A stretch of DNA of 64,000 nucleotides, taken from the NCBI GenBank assembly GCA_002706365.1, contig PALM01000017.1, forward strand, positions 1 through 64,000, written 5' to 3'. This DNA is from Flavobacteriales bacterium (lineage in GTDB: Bacteria > Bacteroidota > Bacteroidia > Flavobacteriales_E > Vicingaceae). Shown here in pieces: positions 1 through 8,783 of this stretch. The notes under the pieces were generated by a model. It was not told the DNA's origin. It saw only the letters and a list, made by a program, of their open reading frames with translations, and ran no database searches. Position numbers and translations under genes: made by a program. Numbering within the stretch: position 1 is the stretch's first letter; every line of letters starts with the position of its first letter.

Positions 1-71
1 ATCGTGAAGAGAAGACGCTCTCGTCCGAAATTCTAATACTATTTTCGCATTCCATACGTTCATTTCACGCT

Positions 72-776
72 ATGCGTAAATTATATTCATTTGTATTCCT
101 ATTATGCCTTGCAGTCTCAGGCTTAAACGCCCAAAAGATTGCAGAGTTCGGTCCTACCGTTGGTAGATCCTACTATCTAGGTGAGATCAATCCAAAAACT
201 CATATTGGCAATGGAGTAGGTAGTTTGAGTTACGGTTTGATCTTCCGTTATAATCTCAATGAGAGGTGGGCATTGAAGCTAAATCTAAACCGCGCTACAC
301 TTACCGCTGAAGACGAGTCGATGGATTTCTTATTCAACCAATCTAGACTTGCAAGCTTTGAAACCAAGGTAACAGAGATCACAGGGAATATAGAATTCAA
401 CTTCTTACCTTTTCGTATTGGTACACCTAACAAAAGTTTTAGTCCATACCTTTTCACAGGCTTTTCTTACTTCTGGTATAATCCTTCAACCTATATAGAA
501 GGTGCTGAGGTAGTAACTTCAGAATCCGCTGATGGCAATGGATTAGCATTTGTATTTGGCCCTGGAATCAAAACCAACATTGGCAAAAAATTCAGTATTG
601 CTGTTGAATGGGGTTTTAGAAAGACTGGAACTGATGCATTAGACGGATTGCCAAACAAAATAGGTGAACTCTATGAGCTTGGAAAAGACTACGATAACGA
701 CTGGTATGTGATCAGCGGAATAATGCTGACATTCAAGCTAACCAATGAAGGCCCTTGTCCGGGATTGTATTTTTAA
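72..776 (+). CDS. DUF6089 family outer-membrane beta-barrel protein
   Basis: A 234-residue protein with a signal peptide at about residues 1-20 (hydrophobic stretch ending GLNA before Q21), followed by alternating polar/hydrophobic strands rich in Gly, Tyr and Phe, as in small outer-membrane barrels. It ends in an aromatic residue (GLYF), common for barrel C-termini. I recognise it as the DUF6089 protein that in Bacteroidota usually sits directly before uppS and bamA; molecular function is unknown. ATG 72 is chosen because the signal peptide starts there, although the frame is open to the window edge. The position suggests an accessory role in outer-membrane biogenesis (inference). Confidence 0.8.
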   Translation: MRKLYSFVFLLCLAVSGLNAQKIAEFGPTVGRSYYLGEINPKTHIGNGVGSLSYGLIFRYNLNERWALKLNLNRATLTAEDESMDFLFNQSRLASFETKVTEITGNIEFNFLPFRIGTPNKSFSPYLFTGFSYFWYNPSTYIEGAEVVTSESADGNGLAFVFGPGIKTNIGKKFSIAVEWGFRKTGTDALDGLPNKIGELYELGKDYDNDWYVISGIMLTFKLTNEGPCPGLYF

Positions 777-781
777 TTTTG
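755..781 (+). promoter_or_regulatory. Putative Bacteroidota-type promoter for uppS-bamA
   Basis: TTG at 755-757 and TAATTTTG at 774-781 are separated by 16 bp, matching the Bacteroidota -33/-7 pattern (TTG, then TAnnTTTG). It lies across the end of the DUF6089 gene and would start transcription roughly 35 bases before the uppS ATG. The motif is visible; promoter activity is inferred. Confidence 0.45.
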
Positions 782-823
782 CCCGATAAATCAGAACTTT
801 GCCGGCCTTAATTTTTGGAGAGC

Positions 824-1567
824 ATGCCCATTCCCGAAAGCCTTGATAGAAATAAAATCCCTGAACACATTGCCATAATCATGGATGGTAATGGTCGTTG
901 GGCTAAAAAAAACAATAAGGCAAGAGTCTTTGGTCATAAGAATGGAGTAAAATCTGTTCGCGAAGTCACGGAAGGGGCAGCTGAGTGCGGTGTAAAATAT
1001 CTCACATTATACGCCTTCTCCACAGAGAATTGGAATCGGCCTAAATCAGAAGTGAATGCTTTGATGCAGCTTTTGGTAACAACCATAGGTAAAGAAACCA
1101 AAACCCTACAAAAGAATAATATCCGATTATTGGCAATCGGCGACCTTGAGAATCTTCCGGGAAACTGTAATTCGGAGCTTCAAAGAGCGATGAAAGAAAC
1201 TGCCAATAATGATGGGATGACATTGATACTAGCTTTGAGTTATAGCTCAAAGTGGGAGATTCTCAATGCAGTACGAAGGCTGTTAAATGATGTTAAAGAC
1301 CAGGATCTAAGCGAATTTGAGCTAAATGAGCAGGTCTTCAATAGCTATCTTTGTACGGCTGGAATTCCGGATCCAGAACTGCTGATCAGAACCAGTGGGG
1401 AATACCGGATAAGTAATTTTTTGTTGTGGCAATTGGCCTATGCCGAACTTTATTTCACCTCAAAGTTGTGGCCCGACTTTAAGAGAGAAGATCTTTGGGA
1501 AGCGATCATTGATTATCAAGGACGCGAAAGAAGATTTGGAAAAACTAGTGAGCAACTCACTTCATGA
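824..1567 (+). CDS. uppS: Isoprenyl transferase (undecaprenyl diphosphate synthase)
   Basis: Cis-prenyltransferase that condenses isopentenyl diphosphate onto farnesyl diphosphate to give the C55 lipid carrier for peptidoglycan and other surface glycans. Visible motifs are the catalytic-Asp signature IIMDGNGRWA (Asp about residue 21), the TLYAFSTENW substrate segment, and RTSGEYRISNF followed by LLWQLAYAELYF near the C-terminus. Length (247 aa) is normal. A TTG at 815 would extend it by three residues, but ATG 824 is preferred; it has GGAG just upstream. The stop overlaps the bamA ATG (ATGA), so the two genes are probably translationally coupled. Confidence 0.95.
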   Translation: MPIPESLDRNKIPEHIAIIMDGNGRWAKKNNKARVFGHKNGVKSVREVTEGAAECGVKYLTLYAFSTENWNRPKSEVNALMQLLVTTIGKETKTLQKNNIRLLAIGDLENLPGNCNSELQRAMKETANNDGMTLILALSYSSKWEILNAVRRLLNDVKDQDLSEFELNEQVFNSYLCTAGIPDPELLIRTSGEYRISNFLLWQLAYAELYFTSKLWPDFKREDLWEAIIDYQGRERRFGKTSEQLTS

Positions 1568-4110
1568 GAATTAGATCCACCAGAATAATTCTGCTTTTGA
1601 TATTGAGCTTTTGCACTGCATTGCTGAGTCAATTGCATGCGCAAATCACTATCGACCCTGCTCTTGAAGTACTCGATTATACCTCGCCTAGAACCTATAC
1701 TATTGGTGACATTACCGTTACCGGAACAACAAATCTTGATCATACAGCACTTATTGCCATCTCAGGCTTAGAAGTTGGACAAGAGATTAGAGTTCCAGGA
1801 GATGATATTTCTATTGCACTTACCAAACTATGGCAACAAGAGTTGTTTACCGACATCGAGATAAGTGCTAGCGAAGTGAAGGGAGACCTTATCTTTCTAA
1901 CTATTCACTTAGAGGAGAGACCAAGACTATCAAAATTTAGATTTAGAGGAGTAAAAAAGGGAAAACAAGAGTCGCTTCGTGAAGAGATCCGATTGATTCG
2001 CGGTAAAGTGATCACACCAAACCTTTTGAGTAACACCAAAAGAACAATTGAGAACTATTACACAGACAAAGGGTATTACAATGCAGAAGTAGACTTGATT
2101 GTAGAAGATGATAGCACCATTAACAACTCGAAAGTGATTACGATCCAAGTGAAAAAGAAGGATCGTATCAAAGTGCGCGACATCATCATAGAAGGCAATG
2201 AAATACTGAGCGATAAACAGATTCGCAAGACCATGCGTAATACGAAACGCAAGAGATTCATTAGAATATTCAAGGCTTCAAAGTTCATAAGAGATGATTA
2301 TGAAGCGGATCTAAAATCGGTCATTGCCAAATACAATACCAATGGTTATAGAGATGCAAAATTCACCTTCGATACGGTTTATCAGGTGAGTCCAAAAAGG
2401 GTGAGCATCAAATTAAAGATCGAAGAAGGAAAACAATATTACTTCGGTGATATCAAGTGGATAGGCAATAGTAAGTTCACCGATGAAGAGCTAGATAGGA
2501 TCCTGGGAATTGAGAGAGGTGATGTTTACAATCAAGGGCTTTTCGATAGAAGATTGTATCAAGATCAAGCAGGTAGAGACATCAGCTCTTTGTATCTAGA
2601 TGATGGATACCTTTTCTTTTCGCCGAATGTAGTTGAAGTGCAAGTTAGAAACGACACTATCGACTACGAGATAAGGCTCAGGGAGGGTCGTCAAGCGAGA
2701 ATTGATCAGGTTACCATTAAGGGGAACACCAAGACTAATGATCATGTGATCCGCAGAGAGATCAGAACCTATCCGGGTCAGCTTTTCAGCAGAACAGACA
2801 TCATAAGAAGTCAGCAAGAGCTAATGCAATTGGGCTACTTCAATCAGGAAAAGATGGGTGTAAATCCAATTCCCGATCAGCAAAGTGGAACAGTTGATAT
2901 TGAGTATATCGTTGAAGAAGCACCATCAGATCAGATCGAACTATCAGGTGGTTGGGGTGGCGGCCGAGTTGTAGGTAGCTTGGGCTTGAGCTTCAATAAC
3001 TTCTCGGCAAAGAAATTCTTCAAAAAAGGAGCTTGGAATCCTTTGCCTTCTGGAGACGGACAACGATTGAGCTTAAGGGCACAGACAAATGGGGTATTCT
3101 TCCAGTCTTATAACATCTCATTCACAGAGCCATGGTTGGGAGGTAGAAAGCCCAATAGTTTAAGTGTAAGTGCTTTCTATTCAAGACAGACAAATGGAGC
3201 CGATCGATTTATCCGCAACAGCTTTGGAGATCGAATAGAAAATCCAAATAGACAGGCTCTTGGAATTTGGGGAGTTTCTGTTGGATTAGGTAGAAGATTG
3301 GTAGCTCCGGATGATTTCTTCCAGCTCTATAATGAGATTAGCTATCAATACTACGAGCTCCAGAATTGGGGGAACTTTATCTTCGGAAGTGGGTACGCGC
3401 ACAACTTGAGCTTCAAGACTATTTTCTCTAGAAACTCTATTGACCGCCCTATTTACCCTACTAGAGGTGCCAACACTTCTATCTCCTTGCAATTCACTCC
3501 TCCTTATTCTCTATTTGGAGAAGAGGAGAATTACGATGAGCTCACCAACCAAGAGCGATATAAATTCATTGAATTCCACAAATGGAAATTCAACTCATCT
3601 TGGTTTACACCCTTGAGTGGTGGGAAGCACCAATTGGTATTGAACACCAGAGTTGGTTTTGGATATCTGGGAACATACAATCAGGACTTAGGGCAGTCAC
3701 CATTTGAGAGATTCTACCTTGGTGGTGATGGATTAAGTGGATTTAACCTTGATGGATCAGAAATCATTGCCCTGAGAGGTTATGGTGATCGTCAATTATC
3801 TCCGAGAACTGGTGCAACATTAGTAAGTAAGTATACTGCAGAACTTAGATTTCCGTTTAGTTTGAATCCAAGTGCAACTATTTACGGTTTGGCATTTGCT
3901 GAAGCTGGAGACTCCTGGTTTGATTTTGATCAATTCTCTCCATTTGAAGTGAAGCGCTCTGTGGGTTTTGGAGTTAGAATATACATGCCTTTCTTTGGCT
4001 TACTAGGTCTAGACTGGGGTTATCGATTGGATGACATCCCAGGGAGAACCGATCCAAATAGTCGTACAGAATTCCACTTTACCATTGGTGGTAATATTGG
4101 TGGTTGGTAA
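1564..4110 (+). CDS. bamA: Outer-membrane protein assembly factor BamA
   Basis: Omp85-family core of the machine that folds and inserts outer-membrane beta-barrels. The 848 residues comprise a signal peptide (about 1-26), a series of POTRA repeats to about residue 430, and a C-terminal 16-strand barrel. The barrel carries an IALRGY segment at the position of the conserved (V/I)RG(F/Y) lid motif. Length fits BamA. It follows uppS with a 4-base overlap and is followed by two OmpH/Skp chaperone genes, the usual Bacteroidota arrangement. Confidence 0.95.
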   Translation: MRIRSTRIILLLILSFCTALLSQLHAQITIDPALEVLDYTSPRTYTIGDITVTGTTNLDHTALIAISGLEVGQEIRVPGDDISIALTKLWQQELFTDIEISASEVKGDLIFLTIHLEERPRLSKFRFRGVKKGKQESLREEIRLIRGKVITPNLLSNTKRTIENYYTDKGYYNAEVDLIVEDDSTINNSKVITIQVKKKDRIKVRDIIIEGNEILSDKQIRKTMRNTKRKRFIRIFKASKFIRDDYEADLKSVIAKYNTNGYRDAKFTFDTVYQVSPKRVSIKLKIEEGKQYYFGDIKWIGNSKFTDEELDRILGIERGDVYNQGLFDRRLYQDQAGRDISSLYLDDGYLFFSPNVVEVQVRNDTIDYEIRLREGRQARIDQVTIKGNTKTNDHVIRREIRTYPGQLFSRTDIIRSQQELMQLGYFNQEKMGVNPIPDQQSGTVDIEYIVEEAPSDQIELSGGWGGGRVVGSLGLSFNNFSAKKFFKKGAWNPLPSGDGQRLSLRAQTNGVFFQSYNISFTEPWLGGRKPNSLSVSAFYSRQTNGADRFIRNSFGDRIENPNRQALGIWGVSVGLGRRLVAPDDFFQLYNEISYQYYELQNWGNFIFGSGYAHNLSFKTIFSRNSIDRPIYPTRGANTSISLQFTPPYSLFGEEENYDELTNQERYKFIEFHKWKFNSSWFTPLSGGKHQLVLNTRVGFGYLGTYNQDLGQSPFERFYLGGDGLSGFNLDGSEIIALRGYGDRQLSPRTGATLVSKYTAELRFPFSLNPSATIYGLAFAEAGDSWFDFDQFSPFEVKRSVGFGVRIYMPFFGLLGLDWGYRLDDIPGRTDPNSRTEFHFTIGGNIGGW

Positions 4111-4126
4111 TATAAAATCCATGCAT

Positions 4127-4645
4127 ATGAAAAAGTTATTTTTCTTAAGCTGTCTGCTCATACTAAGTATAGCAGCCTCAGCCCAAAAATTCGCCTACAT
4201 TGATTCAGAGTATATATTGAACAATATCCCTGAGTACCAAGAGGCGAAAAAGCAATTAGATGCGCTTTCAGACGAATGGCAAAAGCAGATCGAAAGGAAG
4301 TATGAGGAGATTGATAAGATGTACAAAGACTATCAAGCCGAAGAGATCCTGCTCACAGAAAAAATGAAGAATAAGCGTAGAGAGGAAATCCTAAAAAAGG
4401 AAGAAGAGGCCAGAGAGTACAAAAAAGAAAAGTTTGGAGTTGATGGGGAACTTTTCAAGAAAAGGAAGGAGCTGATCAAGCCAATTCAAGAAAAGATCTA
4501 CAAGGCTGTGCAAGAAACTGCAAACATTGGCAGGTATGCTATAATATTCGATAAAGCGGGCGAGGCCACTATGGTCTACACGAATCCAAAGTATGATAAA
4601 AGCGATGATATTCTGAGAAGAATGGGGTACAAACCTGGAGAATAA
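4127..4645 (+). CDS. OmpH/Skp family periplasmic chaperone (first copy)
   Basis: Skp-like holdase that escorts unfolded outer-membrane proteins to BamA. From ATG 4127 it has a signal peptide (KKLFFLSCLLILSIAASA, then Q), a YIDSEYIL segment typical of the OmpH N-terminus, and a long highly charged Lys/Glu-rich helical region (about residues 45-125) that would form the coiled-coil tentacles. An in-frame ATG two codons earlier (4121) is equally possible. A longer reading frame that begins inside bamA is not used because it would bury the signal peptide. The second copy follows after 78 bases. Confidence 0.88.
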   Translation: MKKLFFLSCLLILSIAASAQKFAYIDSEYILNNIPEYQEAKKQLDALSDEWQKQIERKYEEIDKMYKDYQAEEILLTEKMKNKRREEILKKEEEAREYKKEKFGVDGELFKKRKELIKPIQEKIYKAVQETANIGRYAIIFDKAGEATMVYTNPKYDKSDDILRRMGYKPGE

Positions 4646-4723
4646 TCACATTTGGCACGATTATTACCAGTTATCATACTGAAATAGCAAATAATTGAAT
4701 AACAACAACTAAATTCGCGCAAA

Positions 4724-5227
4724 ATGAAAAAGATGAAACATATTATATTGGTATTCGCTACTTTGTTGAGTACCGCGGTATTTGGACAAAAATTAGGACA
4801 CATTAATTCAAATGAGTTGCTTTTGGCAATGCCAGAGCGAACTACTATTGAAAATCAGATAAAGAAGTATGCTCAGGATCTTGAGTCACAGCTTTCTGCA
4901 ATGACTAAAGAGTATCAAAGCAAAGTTCAAAGCTATCAGGCAAATGAAGCTACCATGACTGAGGCTATCAAAAAAGACAAAATCAAAGAGATTACCAATT
5001 TGGAAGAGCGTATCTCTGAGTTCCAGCAAACTGCCCAAAAGGATCTTCAAGCTAAAGAAGAGAGTTTGTTAAAACCATTGATCGACAAAGCCAAGAAAGC
5101 CATTGAAGATGTAGCTAAAGAAAATGGATACACCTACATTTTCGATTCAGGTGTTGGAGTTCTCCTCTATCAAAGGGACTCAGACGACATCATGCCTTTG
5201 GTAAAGAAAAAATTGGGTCTGTTGTAA
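4724..5227 (+). CDS. OmpH/Skp family periplasmic chaperone (second copy)
   Basis: A 167-residue paralogue of the preceding gene: signal peptide about 1-20 (ending AVFG before Q), the GHINSNELL N-terminal segment, a central charged helical stretch with many Lys, Glu and Gln, and a C-terminal YTYIFDSG strand typical of the family. Tandem Skp-like genes behind bamA are common in Bacteroidota and may serve different clients (inference). A strong intrinsic terminator follows immediately, so this is the likely end of the uppS-bamA-ompH-ompH transcription unit. Confidence 0.9.
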   Translation: MKKMKHIILVFATLLSTAVFGQKLGHINSNELLLAMPERTTIENQIKKYAQDLESQLSAMTKEYQSKVQSYQANEATMTEAIKKDKIKEITNLEERISEFQQTAQKDLQAKEESLLKPLIDKAKKAIEDVAKENGYTYIFDSGVGVLLYQRDSDDIMPLVKKKLGLL

Positions 5228-5248
5228 AACATATTCACGCGAATTCAA

Positions 5249-5280
5249 AAAGCAGTTTCATATTGAAGCTGCTTTTTTTA
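5249..5280 (+). terminator. Rho-independent terminator after the ompH pair
   Basis: Stem AGCAGTTTCA (5251-5260) pairs with TGAAGCTGCT (5264-5273) around a TAT loop with one G-U wobble, followed by a run of seven T. It separates the envelope operon from murI. Confidence 0.85.
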
Positions 5281-5293
5281 TGTTCGTAGGCTA

Positions 5294-6130
5294 ATGAGCG
5301 AATCAAATTCAAATAATCTAAAAGCTGAGAATCCAATAGGGATTTTCGACTCCGGTATTGGCGGACTAACCGTTGCCCATGCGATCAAAGAGCTGCTGCC
5401 AGAGGAACAATTGATCTATTTTGGCGATACTGCACACTTGCCTTATGGAGATAAAGCAAGCTATTCTATAAAGCATTATGCCACTGAGCTGAGTAAGTTT
5501 CTGCTTGATCAAGGCTGTAAGGTGATCGTGATCGCTTGTCATACCGCTTCCTCTGTAGCCAATGAAGAAGTAAAATCAGTTGTAGGAGATCAGGCTTTAG
5601 TGATCAATGTGGTTGAACCGGTTATTGGCAAATTGATCAGAGAGTCTCAAAATGGAGGCAAGAAGGTTGGAATTATTGGGACCAAAGGAACCATTCAGTC
5701 TGAGGTATATCCAACAAGACTAAGTGCGCAGGATGAGAGCATTGAAGTTAGACCGCTTGCCACTCCCCTGCTTTGTCCTATGATCGAAGAGGGTTTTATC
5801 GATGATCGAATTAGTGAAACGGTTATTGAATCTTATTTAAAACAAGATCAATTGTCGGCCATTAACAAGATTGTCCTGGCATGCACACACTACCCTTTGA
5901 TCAAGAAACAGATCGATAATTACTATCAAGGTGGAGTAGAGATCATAGATTCTTCTGAAGAAGCGGCAATGCACTTGAAAGAATTACTAACAGAGCACAA
6001 TCTCCTCAATCAAAAGCTCAGCAAAGAGCATCATTTCTACGTGTCTGATTACACTCCTTCATTTGAGAAGAGCACACATTTTTTCTTTGGAGAGAAGGTG
6101 AAGCTGGAAAAAGGAAGTATTTGGTCTTAG
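5294..6130 (+). CDS. murI: Glutamate racemase
   Basis: Converts L-glutamate to D-glutamate for peptidoglycan in the cytoplasm. Both catalytic cysteine motifs are present: IACHTASS in the first half and LACTHYPL in the second, plus the substrate-loop signatures FDSGIGGLTV and FGDTAHLPYG. Length of 278 aa is normal for the family. It lies 13 bases beyond a terminator, so it likely has its own start signal or read-through. It is convergent with the gamma-carbonic anhydrase-like gene. Confidence 0.95.
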   Translation: MSESNSNNLKAENPIGIFDSGIGGLTVAHAIKELLPEEQLIYFGDTAHLPYGDKASYSIKHYATELSKFLLDQGCKVIVIACHTASSVANEEVKSVVGDQALVINVVEPVIGKLIRESQNGGKKVGIIGTKGTIQSEVYPTRLSAQDESIEVRPLATPLLCPMIEEGFIDDRISETVIESYLKQDQLSAINKIVLACTHYPLIKKQIDNYYQGGVEIIDSSEEAAMHLKELLTEHNLLNQKLSKEHHFYVSDYTPSFEKSTHFFFGEKVKLEKGSIWS

Positions 6131-6161
6131 CGGAAATGGCCATTTGAGATCGATATGAACA

Positions 6162-6182
6162 CGCAGGATCAGAGATCCTGCG
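6162..6182. terminator. Hairpin between convergent murI and the hexapeptide protein
   Basis: A perfect 9-bp inverted repeat, CGCAGGATC (6162-6170) and GATCCTGCG (6174-6182), with an AGA loop, lies exactly in the gap between two convergent genes. It lacks a T-tract, so termination would be weak or factor-assisted; the role is inferred from position. Confidence 0.5.
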
Positions 6183-6189
6183 GTGCAGA

Positions 6190-6702
6190 CTACTTATACC
6201 AAGAAGAATACTTGATATAATTCTTAGCAATTCGCTCTATCTCGCCATTTCGCAATTCATCACTCACTTCTCCGATCTTTTTTGCAGGCATTCCCGCATA
6301 GATTGAACCCGCTGAGATCTTGGTACCTTGAGTAACAACTGCCCCTGCAGCAATAATACTATAGCTTTCAACCTCAGCATCATCCATCACAATAGAACCC
6401 ATGCCCACAAGCACCTTATCATGAAGTTTGCAGCCGTGTACAAGGGCATTGTGACCAATAGACACATCATTGCCAATTTGAGTATCGGCTTTTTGATAAG
6501 TACAATGAATTACTGCTCCATCTTGTACATTCACTCTATCGCCAATGCGGATTTGATGAACGTCTGCTCTGATCACGGCATTATACCACACACTGCATTG
6601 GTCTCCCATGATCAGATCGCCAATTAAGGTGGCGTTTTCGGCAATGAAACAATCATCGCCCCATTGGGGATCAAAGCCCCTAAGTGATTTTATTATGGCC
6701 AT
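6190..6702 (-). CDS. Gamma-carbonic anhydrase family (hexapeptide-repeat) protein
   Basis: A 170-residue left-handed beta-helix protein of the YrdA/PaaY gamma-class carbonic anhydrase-like family. The sequence shows repeated [LIV]-G-x4 hexapeptide turns from about residue 12 to 135. Candidate metal-ligand histidines lie in VIHCTY, SIGHNALVHGC and the segment between them, as in the family. Members are zinc-binding trimers; carbonic anhydrase activity has been shown for only some, so activity here is uncertain. Divergent from the nfuA-like gene across a 69-base spacer. Confidence 0.88.
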   Translation of the reverse strand: MAIIKSLRGFDPQWGDDCFIAENATLIGDLIMGDQCSVWYNAVIRADVHQIRIGDRVNVQDGAVIHCTYQKADTQIGNDVSIGHNALVHGCKLHDKVLVGMGSIVMDDAEVESYSIIAAGAVVTQGTKISAGSIYAGMPAKKIGEVSDELRNGEIERIAKNYIKYSSWYK

Positions 6703-6724
6703 CGCTTTATAAGTCGCTAAATGA

Positions 6725-6756
6725 CAAAGCTAATGATCAATTCTTGACTAATTTTG
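6725..6756. promoter_or_regulatory. Back-to-back -7 elements between the hexapeptide gene and nfuA-like gene
   Basis: On the minus strand TAGCTTTG (reads CAAAGCTA at 6725-6732) faces the hexapeptide gene. On the plus strand TAATTTTG (6749-6756) lies 15 bases before the nfuA-like ATG. Both match the Bacteroidota -7 consensus TAnnTTTG. No clear TTG -33 box is seen for either, so these are moderate-confidence calls. Confidence 0.4.
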
Positions 6757-6771
6757 TTGAAAGTTTTGAAG

Positions 6772-7386
6772 ATGGAAAAAACTGAATTAGCACCACATAC
6801 AATTTACGCAGAAAGCACACCGAATCCAACTACCATGAAATTCGTCTCGAATAGGTATTTGGTAATAGACGGACAGCAATACGAATATACTCCTGAAGAG
6901 GATTTGAGCAATTCACCCTTGGCGGCCAAGCTATTGAATCTTCCTTTCGTTTCTAAGGTTTTTATCGCGAGCAACTTTGTAGCAGTAAGCAAAACCGATA
7001 TTATCGAATGGGAAGATGTGATCCATCAATTGAGAGATATGCTTTCTGAATTCCTGAATGCTGGCGGCCAAGTAATCATCAAGTCGAAAGCCGATGAAGA
7101 AGCCGGCAATGAAACTGAGGACGCAAGTGGAAAAGATGAGTCTGAATTCTCAGATATTGAAAAGAAAGTTTCTTCCATTCTAAATGAATATGTTCGTCCG
7201 GCTGTAGAAGGTGATGGAGGAGCAATTGAACTTCATTCATGCGTTGAGGGCAAGGTAAAAGTTGTACTCAAAGGAGCCTGCAGTGGCTGCCCCTCTTCAA
7301 CGATGACTCTGAAAAATGGCATTGAAAGCATGTTAATGGATATGCTGCCAGGCGAAATAAAGGAAGTGGAAGCCATTAATGGCTAA
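6772..7386 (+). CDS. NifU/Nfu-type Fe-S cluster carrier protein
   Basis: A 204-residue two-domain protein. An Nfu N-terminal domain (about 8-95, with the STPNPTTMKF signature) joins through an acidic linker (about 106-127) to a NifU C-terminal domain (about 128-200) carrying the cluster-binding C170-x2-C173 in GACSGCPSS. Such proteins carry 4Fe-4S clusters from the SUF machinery to client enzymes; the suf operon is 12 kb away. A TTG at 6754 would extend the frame, but ATG 6772 gives the family N-terminus. Its last bases overlap an in-frame ATG for the next gene, suggesting co-transcription. Confidence 0.9.
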   Translation: MEKTELAPHTIYAESTPNPTTMKFVSNRYLVIDGQQYEYTPEEDLSNSPLAAKLLNLPFVSKVFIASNFVAVSKTDIIEWEDVIHQLRDMLSEFLNAGGQVIIKSKADEEAGNETEDASGKDESEFSDIEKKVSSILNEYVRPAVEGDGGAIELHSCVEGKVKVVLKGACSGCPSSTMTLKNGIESMLMDMLPGEIKEVEAING

Positions 7387-7408
7387 TTTCGTAAGCATAG
7401 TATTGCTT

Positions 7409-8782
7409 ATGAAACACTTATATTCTCTCCTAACAATCCTGATGAGCACAATTAGCATTGGACTAATTGCTCAGCCTACGATCGATTCTAGCAGTATGCC
7501 AAGTACTGGTGATACATTAAGATATAGTATAGCTGTACCTGACTCTGCTGTCTTACTTAATTTCAATAGCACAGGTGCAAATCAAACTTGGAGATTCGAT
7601 AGCCTTCAAGCAATTAGACAAGGATTGTCTGAGTTTATCAGTGCTTCCCAAAGTGGCTATACCCAAGTACCAACTAGCAGAACCGGAGAATTACTTACAG
7701 ACTCGCTAGTATTGGGTACGATCACTCTCTTAGACGTCTATAATTTCTATAATAATAGCACTTCAGAGTATGCTTTGGACTACCGTGGCTTTTCAACCCC
7801 AACAGGCTTTAGCCCTCCATTCCCCACTGTAATAAGAGAATCTCCTCAATTTGTGGATAAGGACGAAGTATATCAATTTCCTTTGAACTATTTAGATAGA
7901 GATAGTAGCACCTTCGATTTTACCTATCAGAATGTAATTTTAGGAGTATACATAAGCTCTAGAGGCTACCGCATCAATGAAGTTGAGGCCTGGGGCACCA
8001 TTACAACTCCTTATGGAACTTTTAACTGTATCAAGGTAAAGACAGACATAGTCACTTATGACACATTGAGCTTTGGAACAACTCAATTTGGAATAAACAG
8101 CCATCAAAGAGAATACAAATGGCTTAGCCCGAATGTGGGTATTCCCATTGCCAATCTATCAGGAAATGTGGTTGCAGGAGTTTTTGTCCCTGGAAATATT
8201 CAATATAGGGATACTTTGCGGCCGGCTGTGCCAAATATCTTTGCTCCGATAGCAATTTTCAATGCAGATACTACAACTGTAAACTTGAATGGCAGTGTAC
8301 TGTTTTCAAATAATACCATTAGCATTACTCCTGCTACCTATCAGTGGAGTATTAGTCCGGTTACACACCAATATATCAACGGCAGCAATGCCAATTCAGC
8401 TGAGCCAGAAGTACAATTCAACGCCATTGGTTTCTATGATGTACAGCTTATCGCTACAAATAGCAGAGGAAGTGATACCTTGTTCATTCCCTCCTATATT
8501 GAAGTGAGATTAGCAAGTGGCATCAATGATCAATCATCTCTTGATAATAAAATACTTCTTTATCCAAACCCAGTTCGATCGGGAGAAGAAATGATCCTTG
8601 AGACTGAAGTAAAGATCAATGAGATCTTGATATTTGATCAACAATCCAGATTGGTGAGAAGGATCAGACCAAATAGTACAAATCGCATTGTCATCAATAC
8701 CGCCGATCTAGAATCAGGAATTTATATCTTACAGCTAGAGGCTGAAGAATCAAGCATACAGAAAAAAATAATCATCCAATAG
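7409..8782 (+). CDS. Secreted PKD-like protein with T9SS type A sorting domain
   Basis: A 457-residue secreted protein. It has a signal peptide from ATG 7409 (YSLLTILMSTISIGLIAQ), an N-terminal region of unknown fold (about 20-270), a PKD/Ig-like segment (about 275-365) and a C-terminal sorting domain beginning near LLYPNPV. The sorting domain continues with the typical GIYILQLE strand and a lysine-rich end. The domain marks cargo of the type IX secretion system, usually anchored at the cell surface. ATG 7379 overlaps the nfuA stop but precedes the signal peptide by ten residues. No enzymatic motif is recognised. Confidence 0.85.
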   Translation: MKHLYSLLTILMSTISIGLIAQPTIDSSSMPSTGDTLRYSIAVPDSAVLLNFNSTGANQTWRFDSLQAIRQGLSEFISASQSGYTQVPTSRTGELLTDSLVLGTITLLDVYNFYNNSTSEYALDYRGFSTPTGFSPPFPTVIRESPQFVDKDEVYQFPLNYLDRDSSTFDFTYQNVILGVYISSRGYRINEVEAWGTITTPYGTFNCIKVKTDIVTYDTLSFGTTQFGINSHQREYKWLSPNVGIPIANLSGNVVAGVFVPGNIQYRDTLRPAVPNIFAPIAIFNADTTTVNLNGSVLFSNNTISITPATYQWSISPVTHQYINGSNANSAEPEVQFNAIGFYDVQLIATNSRGSDTLFIPSYIEVRLASGINDQSSLDNKILLYPNPVRSGEEMILETEVKINEILIFDQQSRLVRRIRPNSTNRIVINTADLESGIYILQLEAEESSIQKKIIIQ

Positions 8783-8783
8783 A

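Noticed and set aside
1-36. Short plus-strand reading IVKRRRSRPKF then stop at the left edge, possible tail of a preceding gene.
   Set aside because: Only 11 codons are visible, with no recognisable family end, so it cannot be told from chance.
6328-6627. 99-codon plus-strand open frame inside the hexapeptide protein gene.
   Set aside because: Antisense shadow; the minus-strand protein has clear hexapeptide repeats.
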